Source of the DNA: Granulosicoccus sp964594905
GTDB taxonomy: Bacteria > Pseudomonadota > Gammaproteobacteria > Granulosicoccales > Granulosicoccaceae
NCBI GenBank assembly: GCA_964594905.1
Contig: CAZQOI010000075.1
Location: 1 to 13,304, forward strand
Direction: 5' to 3'
Length of the DNA stretch: 13,304 nt
Shown piece by piece: positions 5,764 to 13,253 of this stretch (its first letter is position 1; every line of letters begins with the position of its first letter). Under the pieces are notes generated by a model. The model made no database searches. It worked only from the letters and a program-made list of their open reading frames with translations, and was not told the DNA's origin. Both the position numbers and the translations under genes were made by a program.

Positions 5764-7164
5764 GTGAATTACCTATATCAACCGTGTAGCGCCGCGATCG
5801 TCCTTTTGTGCTTGTTGTTGATCGGATGCTCAACAGATTCAACCGATACGGCGGGCAATGTTCCGATGGGCACTGAATCCTCAGCGGGTTTAGTCGAATT
5901 TCGACTTGGAGCCTTTGCTGATTTGAATACTAACTTACGTCCGATAAGGAGCTTTCCAACAGACCAAGCTCCTATTCTCAGCTTGACCGAGGATACCAGC
6001 AACAATGCACCATTTTCGCTGTCCGGTACTGGTACGTTCTCATCACGTTGCACAATATTGACATTCGAGTATAGATATCAGTTTGACGTTAACCAGGATC
6101 CAGGTCGAAATATTTTCGTCATCGATACGGTTCGAAGCTTTACAGAAACGGAAAATGAAGGCTGCGATCCAGGTCAAGATGTATTTGAATTCGCTGCGTC
6201 TGATGTGGCCTTACCTCTGTTCTCTGGCCCGATGACACTGACCTCTGATTTAACCGAAACAATACTGACTTTGCGCGGACCAGTTTTTCAACTGTTGAGT
6301 TTTCATTTGGAGGGTGACACGCTTACCGGAACCGACGTTGCTTTACCACTAACAGATTCGTGGTGGACTGTTGTTGCCTACCGATTCGGGACAAACGTAG
6401 TCGTACCGGCTCCAGCTTCGGACCCGCTCTTGATTCGGTTTAACGAGGATGGCGATTTATTCGGGAATCTCCGTTGCCAGAGTGTTGCAGGTACTTATGA
6501 AACGGAGGAATTGACCGTTAGCTTCAGTAACATCATTTTCACTCATAGTGGATGTGCTTCAGAACAGACCGAAGCGTCGGTAGAATTGATGGATGCTGTC
6601 ACTCTGGTTATGAGTGGTCCGGCGTCTGCCATTCGGCAGGGTACACGACTGTATCTCAGCGCCAATGATGTCACTTTGGTTTTGGAAGGTCGTGAGCTAT
6701 TGAGTAACGATAGACGACTGAACACTTCGGTGCTTGCAACCGGTAATTATCCAATTCCTAGCTCGGAGTTAGAGGTCGACTCTCAGGACTTGTGGCTTAT
6801 TCAGGCTGTTCGAAATGCGGAAGAATTCAATGCGCTATGGATCGATGCCGTGGCACAAGGCAATGATTTGGGGCCACCCCCCACGATTGACTTCGAACGG
6901 TCAGTGGTCATGTATCTTAGACTTGGACTACGTCCGCACCTAAATGAATCGATGAGACTTCGTGGCGCTTCAGCGAATGATGAGCAAGTATTGATTGAGG
7001 TGGATACTCGAATTTCAGACAACGATGCTCATTTTCTCGACCTTTGTGGCTACGATGATGATTCTAGTCACCTCTTTAGCTTCGTATTGGTTTCAAACGA
7101 GAAACCAATACCCGATGTGGTGACAGTAGTAGACCACCAGTCTTCCTCTTGTAGCGGCTTGTAG
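5764..7164 (+). CDS. Outer-membrane lipoprotein with META-like and PrcB-like domains
   Basis: 466 aa starting at GTG 5764, with GGAG 5 nt upstream. The N-terminus is a type II signal peptide with lipobox LIGC (19-22); Ser at +2 favours sorting to the outer membrane. Residues about 40-195 are strand-rich with Cys96 and Cys134 and I do not recognise them. Residues about 198-310 look like a META (HslJ-type) domain: SWWTVVAYRFG, FNEDGDLFGNLRC, GTYETEELTVSF, FTHSGC. Residues about 343-452 resemble the PrcB C-terminal domain: LIQAVRNAEEFNALW, PPPTIDFERSVVMYLRLG. META and PrcB-like domains occur in envelope stress and protease-associated lipoproteins, so a periplasmic protein-interaction role is plausible. 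The GNAT gene begins 5-26 bp downstream, so the two are probably one transcript. Domain calls are from motif patterns only. Confidence 0.78.
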   Translation: MNYLYQPCSAAIVLLCLLLIGCSTDSTDTAGNVPMGTESSAGLVEFRLGAFADLNTNLRPIRSFPTDQAPILSLTEDTSNNAPFSLSGTGTFSSRCTILTFEYRYQFDVNQDPGRNIFVIDTVRSFTETENEGCDPGQDVFEFAASDVALPLFSGPMTLTSDLTETILTLRGPVFQLLSFHLEGDTLTGTDVALPLTDSWWTVVAYRFGTNVVVPAPASDPLLIRFNEDGDLFGNLRCQSVAGTYETEELTVSFSNIIFTHSGCASEQTEASVELMDAVTLVMSGPASAIRQGTRLYLSANDVTLVLEGRELLSNDRRLNTSVLATGNYPIPSSELEVDSQDLWLIQAVRNAEEFNALWIDAVAQGNDLGPPPTIDFERSVVMYLRLGLRPHLNESMRLRGASANDEQVLIEVDTRISDNDAHFLDLCGYDDDSSHLFSFVLVSNEKPIPDVVTVVDHQSSSCSGL

Positions 7165-7190
7165 GTGCCGTGACAACAATAGAGTGTTTA

Positions 7191-7643
7191 ATGAACTTGG
7201 AAGCCAGAACACTGAACGTAGATGACCTAAACAATCTTTTAGAACTCTACAAGCATCTCAACCCGGATGAACCTGAAGTTGAACCCGATCGGTTCAAGGA
7301 AATTTGGGCTCAAACCGCTAAGAATTCGAACATAAAATACATTGGAGTATTGCTGGAAAATACTCTTGTATCTGCGTGCCAAATGGTTGTTGTTTCAAAC
7401 CTCACCAGGGGTGGTAGGCCTTATTGCCTAATAGAGAATGTCGTCACTCATCCAGAATATCGGAATCAGGGATTCGGCAAAGCTCTACTGAAACACACAG
7501 TAGAGCTCGCGTGGAATCAACAGTGTTACAAGGTTATGCTTATGTCCGGGCGTAAAGAGAATTCTGTGTTGCAGTTCTATGAAAGTGCAGGTTTTTCGTC
7601 AGGTGAAAAAACTGCTTTTATAGTGAGAGCGCAATTCACATAA
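7191..7643 (+). CDS. GNAT-family N-acetyltransferase
   Basis: 150 aa, a single GNAT domain transferring acetyl from acetyl-CoA to an amine. Motif A is intact (VVTHPEYRNQGFGKALLKH, 84-102) with the pyrophosphate-binding RNQGFG. The segments LTRGGRPYCLIENVV (71-85) and CYKVMLMSGRK (112-122), then FYESAGF (129-135), are typical of a widespread GNAT subgroup whose substrates are unassigned. ATG 7191 (AGAG 6 nt upstream) is preferred because the fold begins with LEARTLNVDDL; an in-frame GTG at 7170 would add seven residues. It follows the lipoprotein gene by 26 bp (or 5 bp from the GTG). No terminator is visible after it. Confidence 0.9.
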   Translation: MNLEARTLNVDDLNNLLELYKHLNPDEPEVEPDRFKEIWAQTAKNSNIKYIGVLLENTLVSACQMVVVSNLTRGGRPYCLIENVVTHPEYRNQGFGKALLKHTVELAWNQQCYKVMLMSGRKENSVLQFYESAGFSSGEKTAFIVRAQFT

Positions 7644-7806
7644 CAAGTCGCTTTATTCAGACTGCTTGACGGTTAATTACCTACCATTTGCATTCAAAGT
7701 GAACTATCTGACGTATTTGTGGTCCTCGAAAAGAGGCGGGAGATGCTGTAGTACTCGTATGCTATCTGCGCCACTACCACTTTTTAACTAGAAGAGAAAA
7801 AATATA

Positions 7807-8415
7807 ATGCACTACTTAACTACGAGGCTGGCGAAGCCGGTACTGGCTAGCGCAATAACGGCTGTCTTGTTTACCTCGCTGCCTACTGTCGTATCTGCGG
7901 ACACGATATACGAGACAGATCAGGGGCACACTGAGGTGATGTTTGGTTGGTCTCACGCCGGTGTGACTACTCAAAATGGTGAATTCACAAAAGTCAGTGG
8001 CACGCTAAATCTGGCCGACGATATAGAAGACTCAAGTATCAATGTAGAGATTGATACCAAGAGTATTGCCAGTGGCTTTGAGGCACTGGATACACATCTG
8101 AAGAGTGCTGATTTTTTTGATGTTGAAAAATACCCAACAATGACATTTGTAAGCACATCAGTCGAATCGATGGGTGAGTCGATGATGAATATTACGGGAG
8201 ATTTGACTATTCACGGCGTCACTCAAGCGGTGACACTGGAAACTGAAATGACTCATATGGGGGAGCATCCTCTGGGTAAATCCATCGACTACTACAAGGG
8301 TGAATGGATTGGTATCCGAGCGACTACCGTAATAGATCATCAATCCTTTGGCGTGGGCGGTTTTTCAACAGGCCCTATCAACATCACTATCAATAGCGAG
8401 CTCAAGGCGAAATAG
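7807..8415 (+). CDS. YceI-family periplasmic protein
   Basis: 202 aa with a Sec signal peptide: positive N-terminus, hydrophobic 11-25, likely cleavage after VVSA (28-31). The mature part is a complete YceI/lipid-binding-like domain: YETDQGHTEVMFGWSHAG, then SGTLNLADDIEDSSINVEIDTKSI, the hallmark HLKSADFFDVEKYPTMTFVS, GDLTIHGVTQAVTLE and the C-terminal DHQSFGVGG. Family members form a lipocalin-like beta barrel binding polyisoprenoid or other hydrophobic molecules in the periplasm. The ribosome site AGAAGAGA is about 8-10 nt upstream. It appears to be its own unit, 163 bp after the GNAT gene and followed by a strong hairpin. Confidence 0.93.
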   Translation: MHYLTTRLAKPVLASAITAVLFTSLPTVVSADTIYETDQGHTEVMFGWSHAGVTTQNGEFTKVSGTLNLADDIEDSSINVEIDTKSIASGFEALDTHLKSADFFDVEKYPTMTFVSTSVESMGESMMNITGDLTIHGVTQAVTLETEMTHMGEHPLGKSIDYYKGEWIGIRATTVIDHQSFGVGGFSTGPINITINSELKAK

Positions 8416-8436
8416 CCGCTGCGGTATCTTCAAGCC

Positions 8437-8459
8437 GGCGGAGCATCATATGCTCCGCC
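8437..8459 (+). terminator. Hairpin downstream of the YceI gene
   Basis: GGCGGAGCAT (8437-8446) and ATGCTCCGCC (8450-8459) form a perfect 10-bp stem with a 3-nt loop, 21 bp after the stop codon. No T-run follows on either strand, so it is probably a transcript-end stabiliser or a factor-assisted terminator rather than a classic intrinsic one. Confidence 0.45.
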
Positions 8460-8726
8460 AACTTCAGAAAGAGGCTCGTTTGAGTTTGATGCTGCTCCAC
8501 GGTTGGCGCGTTTGTGCGGAGCATTTCATCGTCGAAGTCGATCACTACTACCGAAATCCCGACACTTATTGAAAGTCGAGGAATTTTATGCGGTAAGCCT
8601 AGGACCGCCTCGCACGGGTTGGTCCTTGCTATTCGCACGTAGTTATCATCTAATAACCCAGCGCTGCTTCTAATGCAGTTGAATGAGGTGTTAGGTTCTT
8701 AAACAGCCACGAAATGGAGTTCTCCG
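8460..8726. other. Non-coding remainder of the YceI-LysE gap
   Basis: The full gap is 311 bp. Besides the hairpin it contains a likely promoter (8626-8654) and the GTTAGGT-ending motif (8680-8696) shared with 5065-5081. The open frames crossing it start inside the YceI gene or run antisense and have no family resemblance. Confidence 0.5.
8626..8654 (+). promoter_or_regulatory. sigma70-like promoter for the LysE-type exporter
   Basis: TTGCTA (8626-8631, four of six), 17-nt spacer, TCTAAT (8649-8654, five of six). It lies about 70 bp before the start codon, and the GTTAGGT motif falls in the predicted leader. Confidence 0.42.
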
Positions 8727-9338
8727 ATGCAACTAGAGTATTTACTTTTGTTTGCTCTCGTCTTTTTCATTGATTCGGTTATCCCGGGACCCGCGGTAGC
8801 GATGGTCATGTCTCGAGGCGCTACAGCAGGGATTAGAAAAACCATTCCATTTATTGCTGGTTTAGTTGTCGGGGATATATTTCTGTTTATCTGTGCACTA
8901 CTTGGTATTGTCGTTCTTTTGAAGACCTTCGCACCATTGTTCATTTTTCTTAAATGGCTAGGTATCTGTTACCTGCTTTATCTCGCATTTAAACTGTGGA
9001 ATTCGGAACATTCAATCGAGCTTCGGAAGCCCGAAAGTACGGACTCTCTTAAAACGTTTAGTCTCGGATTGGTATTGCCCCTCGCTAATCCTAGAGCTGT
9101 TGGGTTTTATGTTGCTCTACTGCCTTCGTTTCTAGACATTAGTAAAGTAAATACACTTACCGCTGTACAATTCTGCGCCGTAATTGTAGTTGTTTGGGGT
9201 GGCACTTTAGCGACATACACGTTCCTCGCATCGCGAGGTGCACAGTATGTGAAAAATCCAAGAGCAAAAGTATGGTTGAATCGTACTGCCGCCGGAGCAA
9301 TGGCGGGCGCCGCAGGTACTTTCGCAGTTAAACAATGA
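8727..9338 (+). CDS. LysE/RhtB-family amino-acid exporter
   Basis: 203 aa, the usual length of the family, with about five or six hydrophobic helices. The N-terminal signature is clear: IDSVIPGPAVAMVMSRGATAGIRKTIPFIAGLVVGD (16-51), followed by FLKWLGICYLLYLAFKLW (73-90) and the mid-protein LANPRAVGFYVALLPSFLD (118-136). Family members export amino acids, homoserine lactones or related small molecules by proton antiport across the inner membrane. GGAG lies about 8-10 nt before ATG 8727. It has its own likely promoter and no co-directional neighbour closer than 130 bp, so it is probably a single-gene unit. Substrate cannot be predicted. Confidence 0.93.
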   Translation: MQLEYLLLFALVFFIDSVIPGPAVAMVMSRGATAGIRKTIPFIAGLVVGDIFLFICALLGIVVLLKTFAPLFIFLKWLGICYLLYLAFKLWNSEHSIELRKPESTDSLKTFSLGLVLPLANPRAVGFYVALLPSFLDISKVNTLTAVQFCAVIVVVWGGTLATYTFLASRGAQYVKNPRAKVWLNRTAAGAMAGAAGTFAVKQ

Positions 9339-9385
9339 GAACAAACTTTTCAGTTTAGTGCGTCCGACAATTTACCAGCTGTCTG

Positions 9386-9422
9386 TTTCACGGTGCCGCT
9401 GTCTCTCCACTTTGCCGTGAAA
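9386..9422. repeat. Inverted repeat after the LysE gene
   Basis: TTTCACGG (9386-9393) and CCGTGAAA (9415-9422) are perfect inverse arms of 8 bp around a 21-nt loop. There is no T-run on either side. It could act as a weak terminator or stabiliser for the exporter mRNA. Confidence 0.35.
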
Positions 9423-9471
9423 TGGATCGCTTATAAATTCTGGCTGAACGTCAGTTTTAGTTGAGTAATTT

Positions 9472-9540
9472 ATGTTCAAAGTTATTGCCGGTTTTTTTGT
9501 AGTTGCTGTGATTTTTATTTCAACTATTGCTAATTCTTAG
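9472..9540 (+). CDS. Possible 22-aa hydrophobic peptide
   Basis: ATG 9472 to TAG 9538-9540 encodes MFKVIAGFFVVAVIFISTIANS, a basic start and one hydrophobic run of about 16 residues, like a single-pass small membrane peptide. The upstream sequence (TTGAG about 8 nt away) is a poor ribosome site. It stands in an otherwise non-coding gap between the exporter and the second P450. It may be a chance frame. Confidence 0.25.
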   Translation: MFKVIAGFFVVAVIFISTIANS

Positions 9541-9578
9541 CGAAACCTTATCAAAGAGGAACTGAGCTTGGCGTTGGG

Positions 9579-9584
9579 TATAAT
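9579..9584 (+). promoter_or_regulatory. -10 element before the second P450 operon
   Basis: Perfect TATAAT 40 bp before the P450 start, but no convincing -35 hexamer at 16-18 nt, so it may need an activator or be coincidental. It overlaps the last base of a GTTGGGT motif (9573-9579). Confidence 0.3.
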
Positions 9585-9623
9585 AATCTAAATTTAAAGC
9601 AAACCTTTATAGGTGAGGCGGTA

Positions 9624-10820
9624 ATGTCTGTACTATTGAATCTGGCAAATGCTCCACCGGATTTTTCCAAAGATCCTTATCCCTGCTATCGCCAGATACT
9701 TGAGGAATCTCCTGTACTTCCACAGCCCGATGGTAGTTTTCTGGTCGCGCCCTGGAAGATGCTGGATGAAATCTACCGTAATACTGAAGCTTTCTCGTCT
9801 GATAAGAAGGCGGTGTTTGGGCCAAAATACGGTCAGTCTCCACTTTTTGAACACCATACGACGTCTCTGGTGTTCAATGATCCGCCATTGCATACGCGAG
9901 TTCGAAAAATAATTGCTGGCGCAATGACACCTGGTGCGATTAACAAGATGCAGCATGGCCTGGAGATTCTTGTTGACCAATTGTTGGATGAGCTGCCAGA
10001 CAAGAGGTGCAATGGCGCTGTTGATCTGGTTGAGTATTTCGCATCTCAAATACCAATTAATGTTATTGGAAATCTTTTCGATATACCATCGGATGAACGC
10101 GCGCCGCTACGCGAGTGGTCGTTGTCGATCCTCGGTGCATTAGAACCAACCCTTACTGCTCAGCAAGAACAGATAGGAAATACGGCTGTGGAAGATTTCT
10201 CTCTTTATCTGGATGAACTGGCTAAAAAGCGTAAATCAAACCCAGGTGATCCCAGTACTGACGTTCTGACTCGGTTATTGTTCAGTGATAAGGGTTCGCT
10301 GAGTAATTCAGAACTTCTGCAGAACTGTATTTTTATTCTCAATGCGGGTCATGAAACCACAACGAATCTGATTGGCAATGCGCTCGGCTGTCTACATGAA
10401 AACCCGCTGCAAAAAGACGAACTTAAAGCATCTGGTGAAGTGACCAATACGGCTATTGATGAATTTCTCAGGTTCGAGAGTCCTAATCAACTGGGTAATC
10501 GACTAACAACGCGTGAAGTCAAACTAGGTGAGCATGTATTCGAGAAAGGTACAAATCTTCACTTGTTGATCGGAGCTGCCAATCGTGATGCCACCGCGTT
10601 CGACGATCCAGACGTACTAAATCTAAAACGAAAACCTAATCGTCACTTAGCTTTTGCCGGAGGGCCGCATTTGTGTATCGGTTTAAATTTAGCGCGTATG
10701 GAAGGAAAAATTGCTGTTGGAAAATTTTTACGAAAGTTCCCAGATTACACAATCACAGCAGCGACTCGTTCATCCAGGCTACGATTTCGGGGTTACGTTA
10801 GACTGGATTCGAAGCTTTAA
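9624..10820 (+). CDS. Cytochrome P450 (canonical)
   Basis: 398-aa soluble bacterial P450. In order: SKDPYPCYRQI (15-25), the C-helix DPPLHTRVRK (86-95), the I-helix AGHETTTN (241-248) with the usual acid-threonine pair, ExxR (E280-R283), and the haem loop FAGGPHLCIG (344-353) with C351 as axial ligand. It resembles CYP107-type and related small-molecule hydroxylases but I cannot assign a family number. AGGTGAGG lies just before ATG 9624. Start of an apparent operon: the cupin follows by 55 bp, then the methyltransferase and dehydrogenase. No redox partner is encoded here. It differs clearly from the other P450 of the window, with a different I-helix and little similarity outside the motifs, so they are not a recent duplication. 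Confidence 0.95.
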   Translation: MSVLLNLANAPPDFSKDPYPCYRQILEESPVLPQPDGSFLVAPWKMLDEIYRNTEAFSSDKKAVFGPKYGQSPLFEHHTTSLVFNDPPLHTRVRKIIAGAMTPGAINKMQHGLEILVDQLLDELPDKRCNGAVDLVEYFASQIPINVIGNLFDIPSDERAPLREWSLSILGALEPTLTAQQEQIGNTAVEDFSLYLDELAKKRKSNPGDPSTDVLTRLLFSDKGSLSNSELLQNCIFILNAGHETTTNLIGNALGCLHENPLQKDELKASGEVTNTAIDEFLRFESPNQLGNRLTTREVKLGEHVFEKGTNLHLLIGAANRDATAFDDPDVLNLKRKPNRHLAFAGGPHLCIGLNLARMEGKIAVGKFLRKFPDYTITAATRSSRLRFRGYVRLDSKL

Positions 10821-10875
10821 CCTAGTTTGTTGTAATACGGTATGTGTCTTAATTCAGTATACAGGGAGTATGAAT

Positions 10876-11229
10876 ATGAACATGGCAATCAATTTGGAAG
10901 ACAAGCTTTCACTGTTTTCAGAGCTTTGGTCGCCCAAGATTGTTACTCAATTCAATGGTCATGACGTAATGGTTGTGAAAGTTGAGGGTGAGTTCAACTG
11001 GCATGCTCACGAAGACACAGACGATTTCTTTTTGGTCTTGAGTGGCGTAGTGACGATCAAGCTACGCGATGGTGATGTGGTGTTAAATCCTGGGGAGCTC
11101 TTTGTAGTTCCGAAAGGTGTGGAGCACTGTCCTGTTGCGGCGAAAGAAGCGCATATCCTTCTCATAGAGCCAGCGGGAACTCCTAATACAGGTGATCCTG
11201 AAACGGCGGCAACCAACGTGGCGATCTAA
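10876..11229 (+). CDS. Small single-domain cupin
   Basis: 117-aa beta-barrel cupin. Motif 1 is GEFNWHAHEDTDDFFLVLSG (38-57), with metal ligands H43 and H45 and an acid at D49/D50 where Glu is usual; motif 2 is GELFVVPKGVEHCPVA (73-88), with H84. The family is widespread as stand-alone proteins of unknown activity, sometimes labelled mannose-6-phosphate isomerase-like; the ending IEPAGTPNTGD (97-107) is characteristic of this subgroup. Start 10876 is preferred because AGGGAG lies 7 nt upstream; ATG 10870 is too close and ATG 10882 possible. The frame is open far upstream into the P450, which is a shadow. Likely acts with the neighbouring P450 and methyltransferase on a small molecule, as an enzyme or a binding protein. 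Confidence 0.9.
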   Translation: MNMAINLEDKLSLFSELWSPKIVTQFNGHDVMVVKVEGEFNWHAHEDTDDFFLVLSGVVTIKLRDGDVVLNPGELFVVPKGVEHCPVAAKEAHILLIEPAGTPNTGDPETAATNVAI

Positions 11230-11281
11230 ATGCCTGCGTGTAAAACACTACATACACCAGCTTAGCTAGGAGTCAATATCT

Positions 11282-12052
11282 ATGAGTGACGAGTACTACG
11301 ATGAAGTTGCTTCCTCCAAGCAAGAGGTGGTAGCGCAAACGCATGACATGGCTGATCAGCGTCGAAAAGTGATCGAGCAACTGTCTCTGAAGACCGGCGA
11401 GTCTGTTTTGGACGTTGGCTCGGGTAATGGAATTCTCGCAAGGGAAATGCTTGACAAGGTAGGCGACTCTGGGACAGTGGTGGGTATAGATCCCGCTGAG
11501 TCAATGATCTCTATGTCTCGAGGCCTATGTCCTGGGGTATCTTTCCTCAGGGGCGACGCATCGTCTCTGCCCGTAGAGTCAGCGGTGTTTGACGCAGTTA
11601 CCGCTAGCCAAGTGCTGTGCTTTGTACCTGACGTAGAAGCAGCGTTGGCGGAGATGCATCGAGTTCTTCGTACTTCTGGTCGCCTGGTGATACTGGATAC
11701 AGACTGGGATACCTTACTTTGGAATTGTAGCGATAAAGAACTTCTCAGCGACGTCGTTGCTGACCTCACGAATCCTTACACGTCAGCACATGTACCTCGT
11801 ACTTTGTCACGGCAGCTCAAGTCAGCTGGTTTTGATCTCATCGAGCGGCACGCCTATCCCATAGTTAATTGGGAGCTCAGCGACGAATCCTACTCAGGAC
11901 TGCTCGCCTCATTTTTGACATCTCGCGAAGACGGACAACAGAATGGTGTTGATCTGAAATCAGCTTGGAAGGCGGAATTGGCTGAAATGGCTGCAAAGGG
12001 CGAATATGCGTTCTCACTAAACCGATATATCTTCTCGGCGAGAAAACGCTAG
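11282..12052 (+). CDS. Class I SAM-dependent methyltransferase
   Basis: 256 aa with a Rossmann-fold Methyltransf_11 domain. Motif I is VLDVGSGNG (42-50) for the SAM methionine part, the acidic ribose contact is in VVGIDPAES (66-74), motif II-like GDASSLPVES (91-100), and the following FDAVTASQVLCFVPDVEAALAEMHRVLRTSGRLVI (103-137) is classic for UbiE/COQ5-like enzymes. The C-terminal 100 residues form the variable substrate cap; DTDWDTLLWN (138-147) is a pattern I associate with small-molecule methyltransferases. TAGGAG lies 9 nt before ATG 11282. It sits 52 bp after the cupin and 107 bp before the dehydrogenase, all on one strand. Substrate unknown; O- or C-methylation of a P450 product is a reasonable inference. 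Confidence 0.92.
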   Translation: MSDEYYDEVASSKQEVVAQTHDMADQRRKVIEQLSLKTGESVLDVGSGNGILAREMLDKVGDSGTVVGIDPAESMISMSRGLCPGVSFLRGDASSLPVESAVFDAVTASQVLCFVPDVEAALAEMHRVLRTSGRLVILDTDWDTLLWNCSDKELLSDVVADLTNPYTSAHVPRTLSRQLKSAGFDLIERHAYPIVNWELSDESYSGLLASFLTSREDGQQNGVDLKSAWKAELAEMAAKGEYAFSLNRYIFSARKR

Positions 12053-12159
12053 GCGCAATGACGTTCTAGCGGGTCCGCCGTAGAACAAGTGTATGAAGCT
12101 GATGTGCCAAAGTGCGCGACTGATGTTTGGAGTTATGCGCAAAAGGAGAGAGAAGTACA

Positions 12160-13097
12160 TTGAAATCACTGCAGCTTGATAAAAGTCGGGTACAGACTCT
12201 CCGAGAGGTTGATGAGCCGACAAAAGATGACAATTCAATTGTATCTGTTGAAATTGTTGGTATCGGTGGCAGCGAATATCTCGGTTACGTTAATACCGGG
12301 ATACGTACTCTGCAGAATGCAATGGGACTTGGTTTCTCGGGCACCACTGATAGTGGAACCCGCGTTGCGGTGTATCCTCTATCCGGTTGCGGCGTGTGCA
12401 TTCATTGTCAACAAGACTTCGTCCAACTCTGCGATGAATGGACACTCATAGGAGTGCAATCAGATGGTGGTTTTTCGCAAAAGGTTGCTGTTCCCAAGGA
12501 TCAGCTATTTGAGCTTCCCGAGAAGGTAAGTTGGGAACAATCAGTGTTTATTGAGCCGTTTGCTAATTCGATTAATGCGTGGCAGCGATCCGGTGCTATT
12601 AACACGGATGCAATAGGTGTTATTGGCGGTGGGAGCCTTGGTTTAGGTGTTGTCGCATGTGCAATAAGTACTGGTTGTACTCTCGTTGGTGTTGCGGAAA
12701 ATGCACAAAATCGTAGAAATGCGGCTGAGTTGCTTGGGGCGAACCAGCTGGGAGTAGATCTGAATCAAAAATATGATGTGGTGTTTGATACGGTCGGCTC
12801 TGAAGTCACGCGTGCGAAAGCAATAGATGCAACAAAAAAGGTGGGAAATGTGTTTTTCTAGGCTTTGAGTCGCCGGAAGCAACTATCAATGTGTCGGAAA
12901 TGATTAGATTTCAAAAAACACTAATAGGTTCTTTTGTTTATTCAAAATCCCAATTCATTGAAGCCATCAAGCTTGTGGAATATTGTGTGGATACATGGAT
13001 AACAAATATAAAATATGATCAGGTTGAAGAGCATTTAAATAGATTTATAAATGGGGATTTTTCTTGTGTAAAAGTCGCTCTCAGGCCAAATGCGTGA
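12160..13097 (+). pseudogene. Medium-chain (zinc-type) dehydrogenase, frameshifted
   Basis: An MDR-family dehydrogenase broken at 12853-12860. The first frame runs 233 residues from TTG 12160 (AAGGAGAG about 10 nt upstream; an in-frame TTG at 12127 is less likely) to TAG 12859-12861. Protein similarity continues in another frame from GGC 12861 (GFESPEATINVSEMIRFQKT) to TGA 13095-13097, giving about 312 residues in all, close to family length. One extra T in the T5 run 12853-12857 would restore the frame. The structural zinc site is intact (C77, C80, C83, C91), as is the Rossmann motif GVIGGGSLGLG (153-163). The catalytic-zinc Cys of GICG(S/T)D is Gly (GIGGSEY, 34-40), and the GHE motif is replaced by GLGFSGT (56-62). 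The last 200 bp are noticeably more AT-rich. It is a real lesion, a sequencing error, or less likely a recoding site. Confidence 0.75.
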
Positions 13098-13112
13098 CCA
13101 GGACTCTCATCC

Positions 13113-13137
13113 GACAGTGCACATGCTGTCCATTTTT
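13113..13137 (+). terminator. Rho-independent terminator after the dehydrogenase
   Basis: GACAG (13113-13117) pairs with CTGTC (13126-13130), with two further wobble pairs inside, followed by CA and a run of five T (13133-13137). It is placed 16 bp after the stop codon and would end the P450-cupin-methyltransferase-dehydrogenase transcript. Confidence 0.6.
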
Positions 13138-13253
13138 GTATAGGCTAACAAGCTTATAATTTCGCAGATTAGGGCACCAAATGCGCAGTGACTGGAGCTA
13201 AGCATGTATTCGTATATGGATCATTTCTTGATTTTACTGGATTGATATGAACT

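Noticed and set aside
8348..8638. Open frames on both strands across the end of the YceI gene and the following gap (8348-8572 plus, 8402-8638 minus).
   Set aside because: No ribosome site, no recognisable motif, and a strong hairpin inside them; they are shadows or chance frames.
9451..9579. Full attC site of about 128 bp ending at GTTGGGT, with GCTGAACG as left core.
   Set aside because: The left core does not match RYYYAAC and the inner arms are not complementary.
10711..10875. A longer start for the cupin, inside the P450 gene.
   Set aside because: The added N-terminus would overlap the P450 in another frame by 110 bp and has no cupin similarity, while AGGGAG precedes ATG 10876.
12850..12861. 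Programmed -1 ribosomal frameshift in the dehydrogenase.
   Set aside because: GTTTTTC does not allow matched tandem slippage in the P site, and no downstream stimulatory hairpin stands out. A homopolymer error or mutation is simpler.
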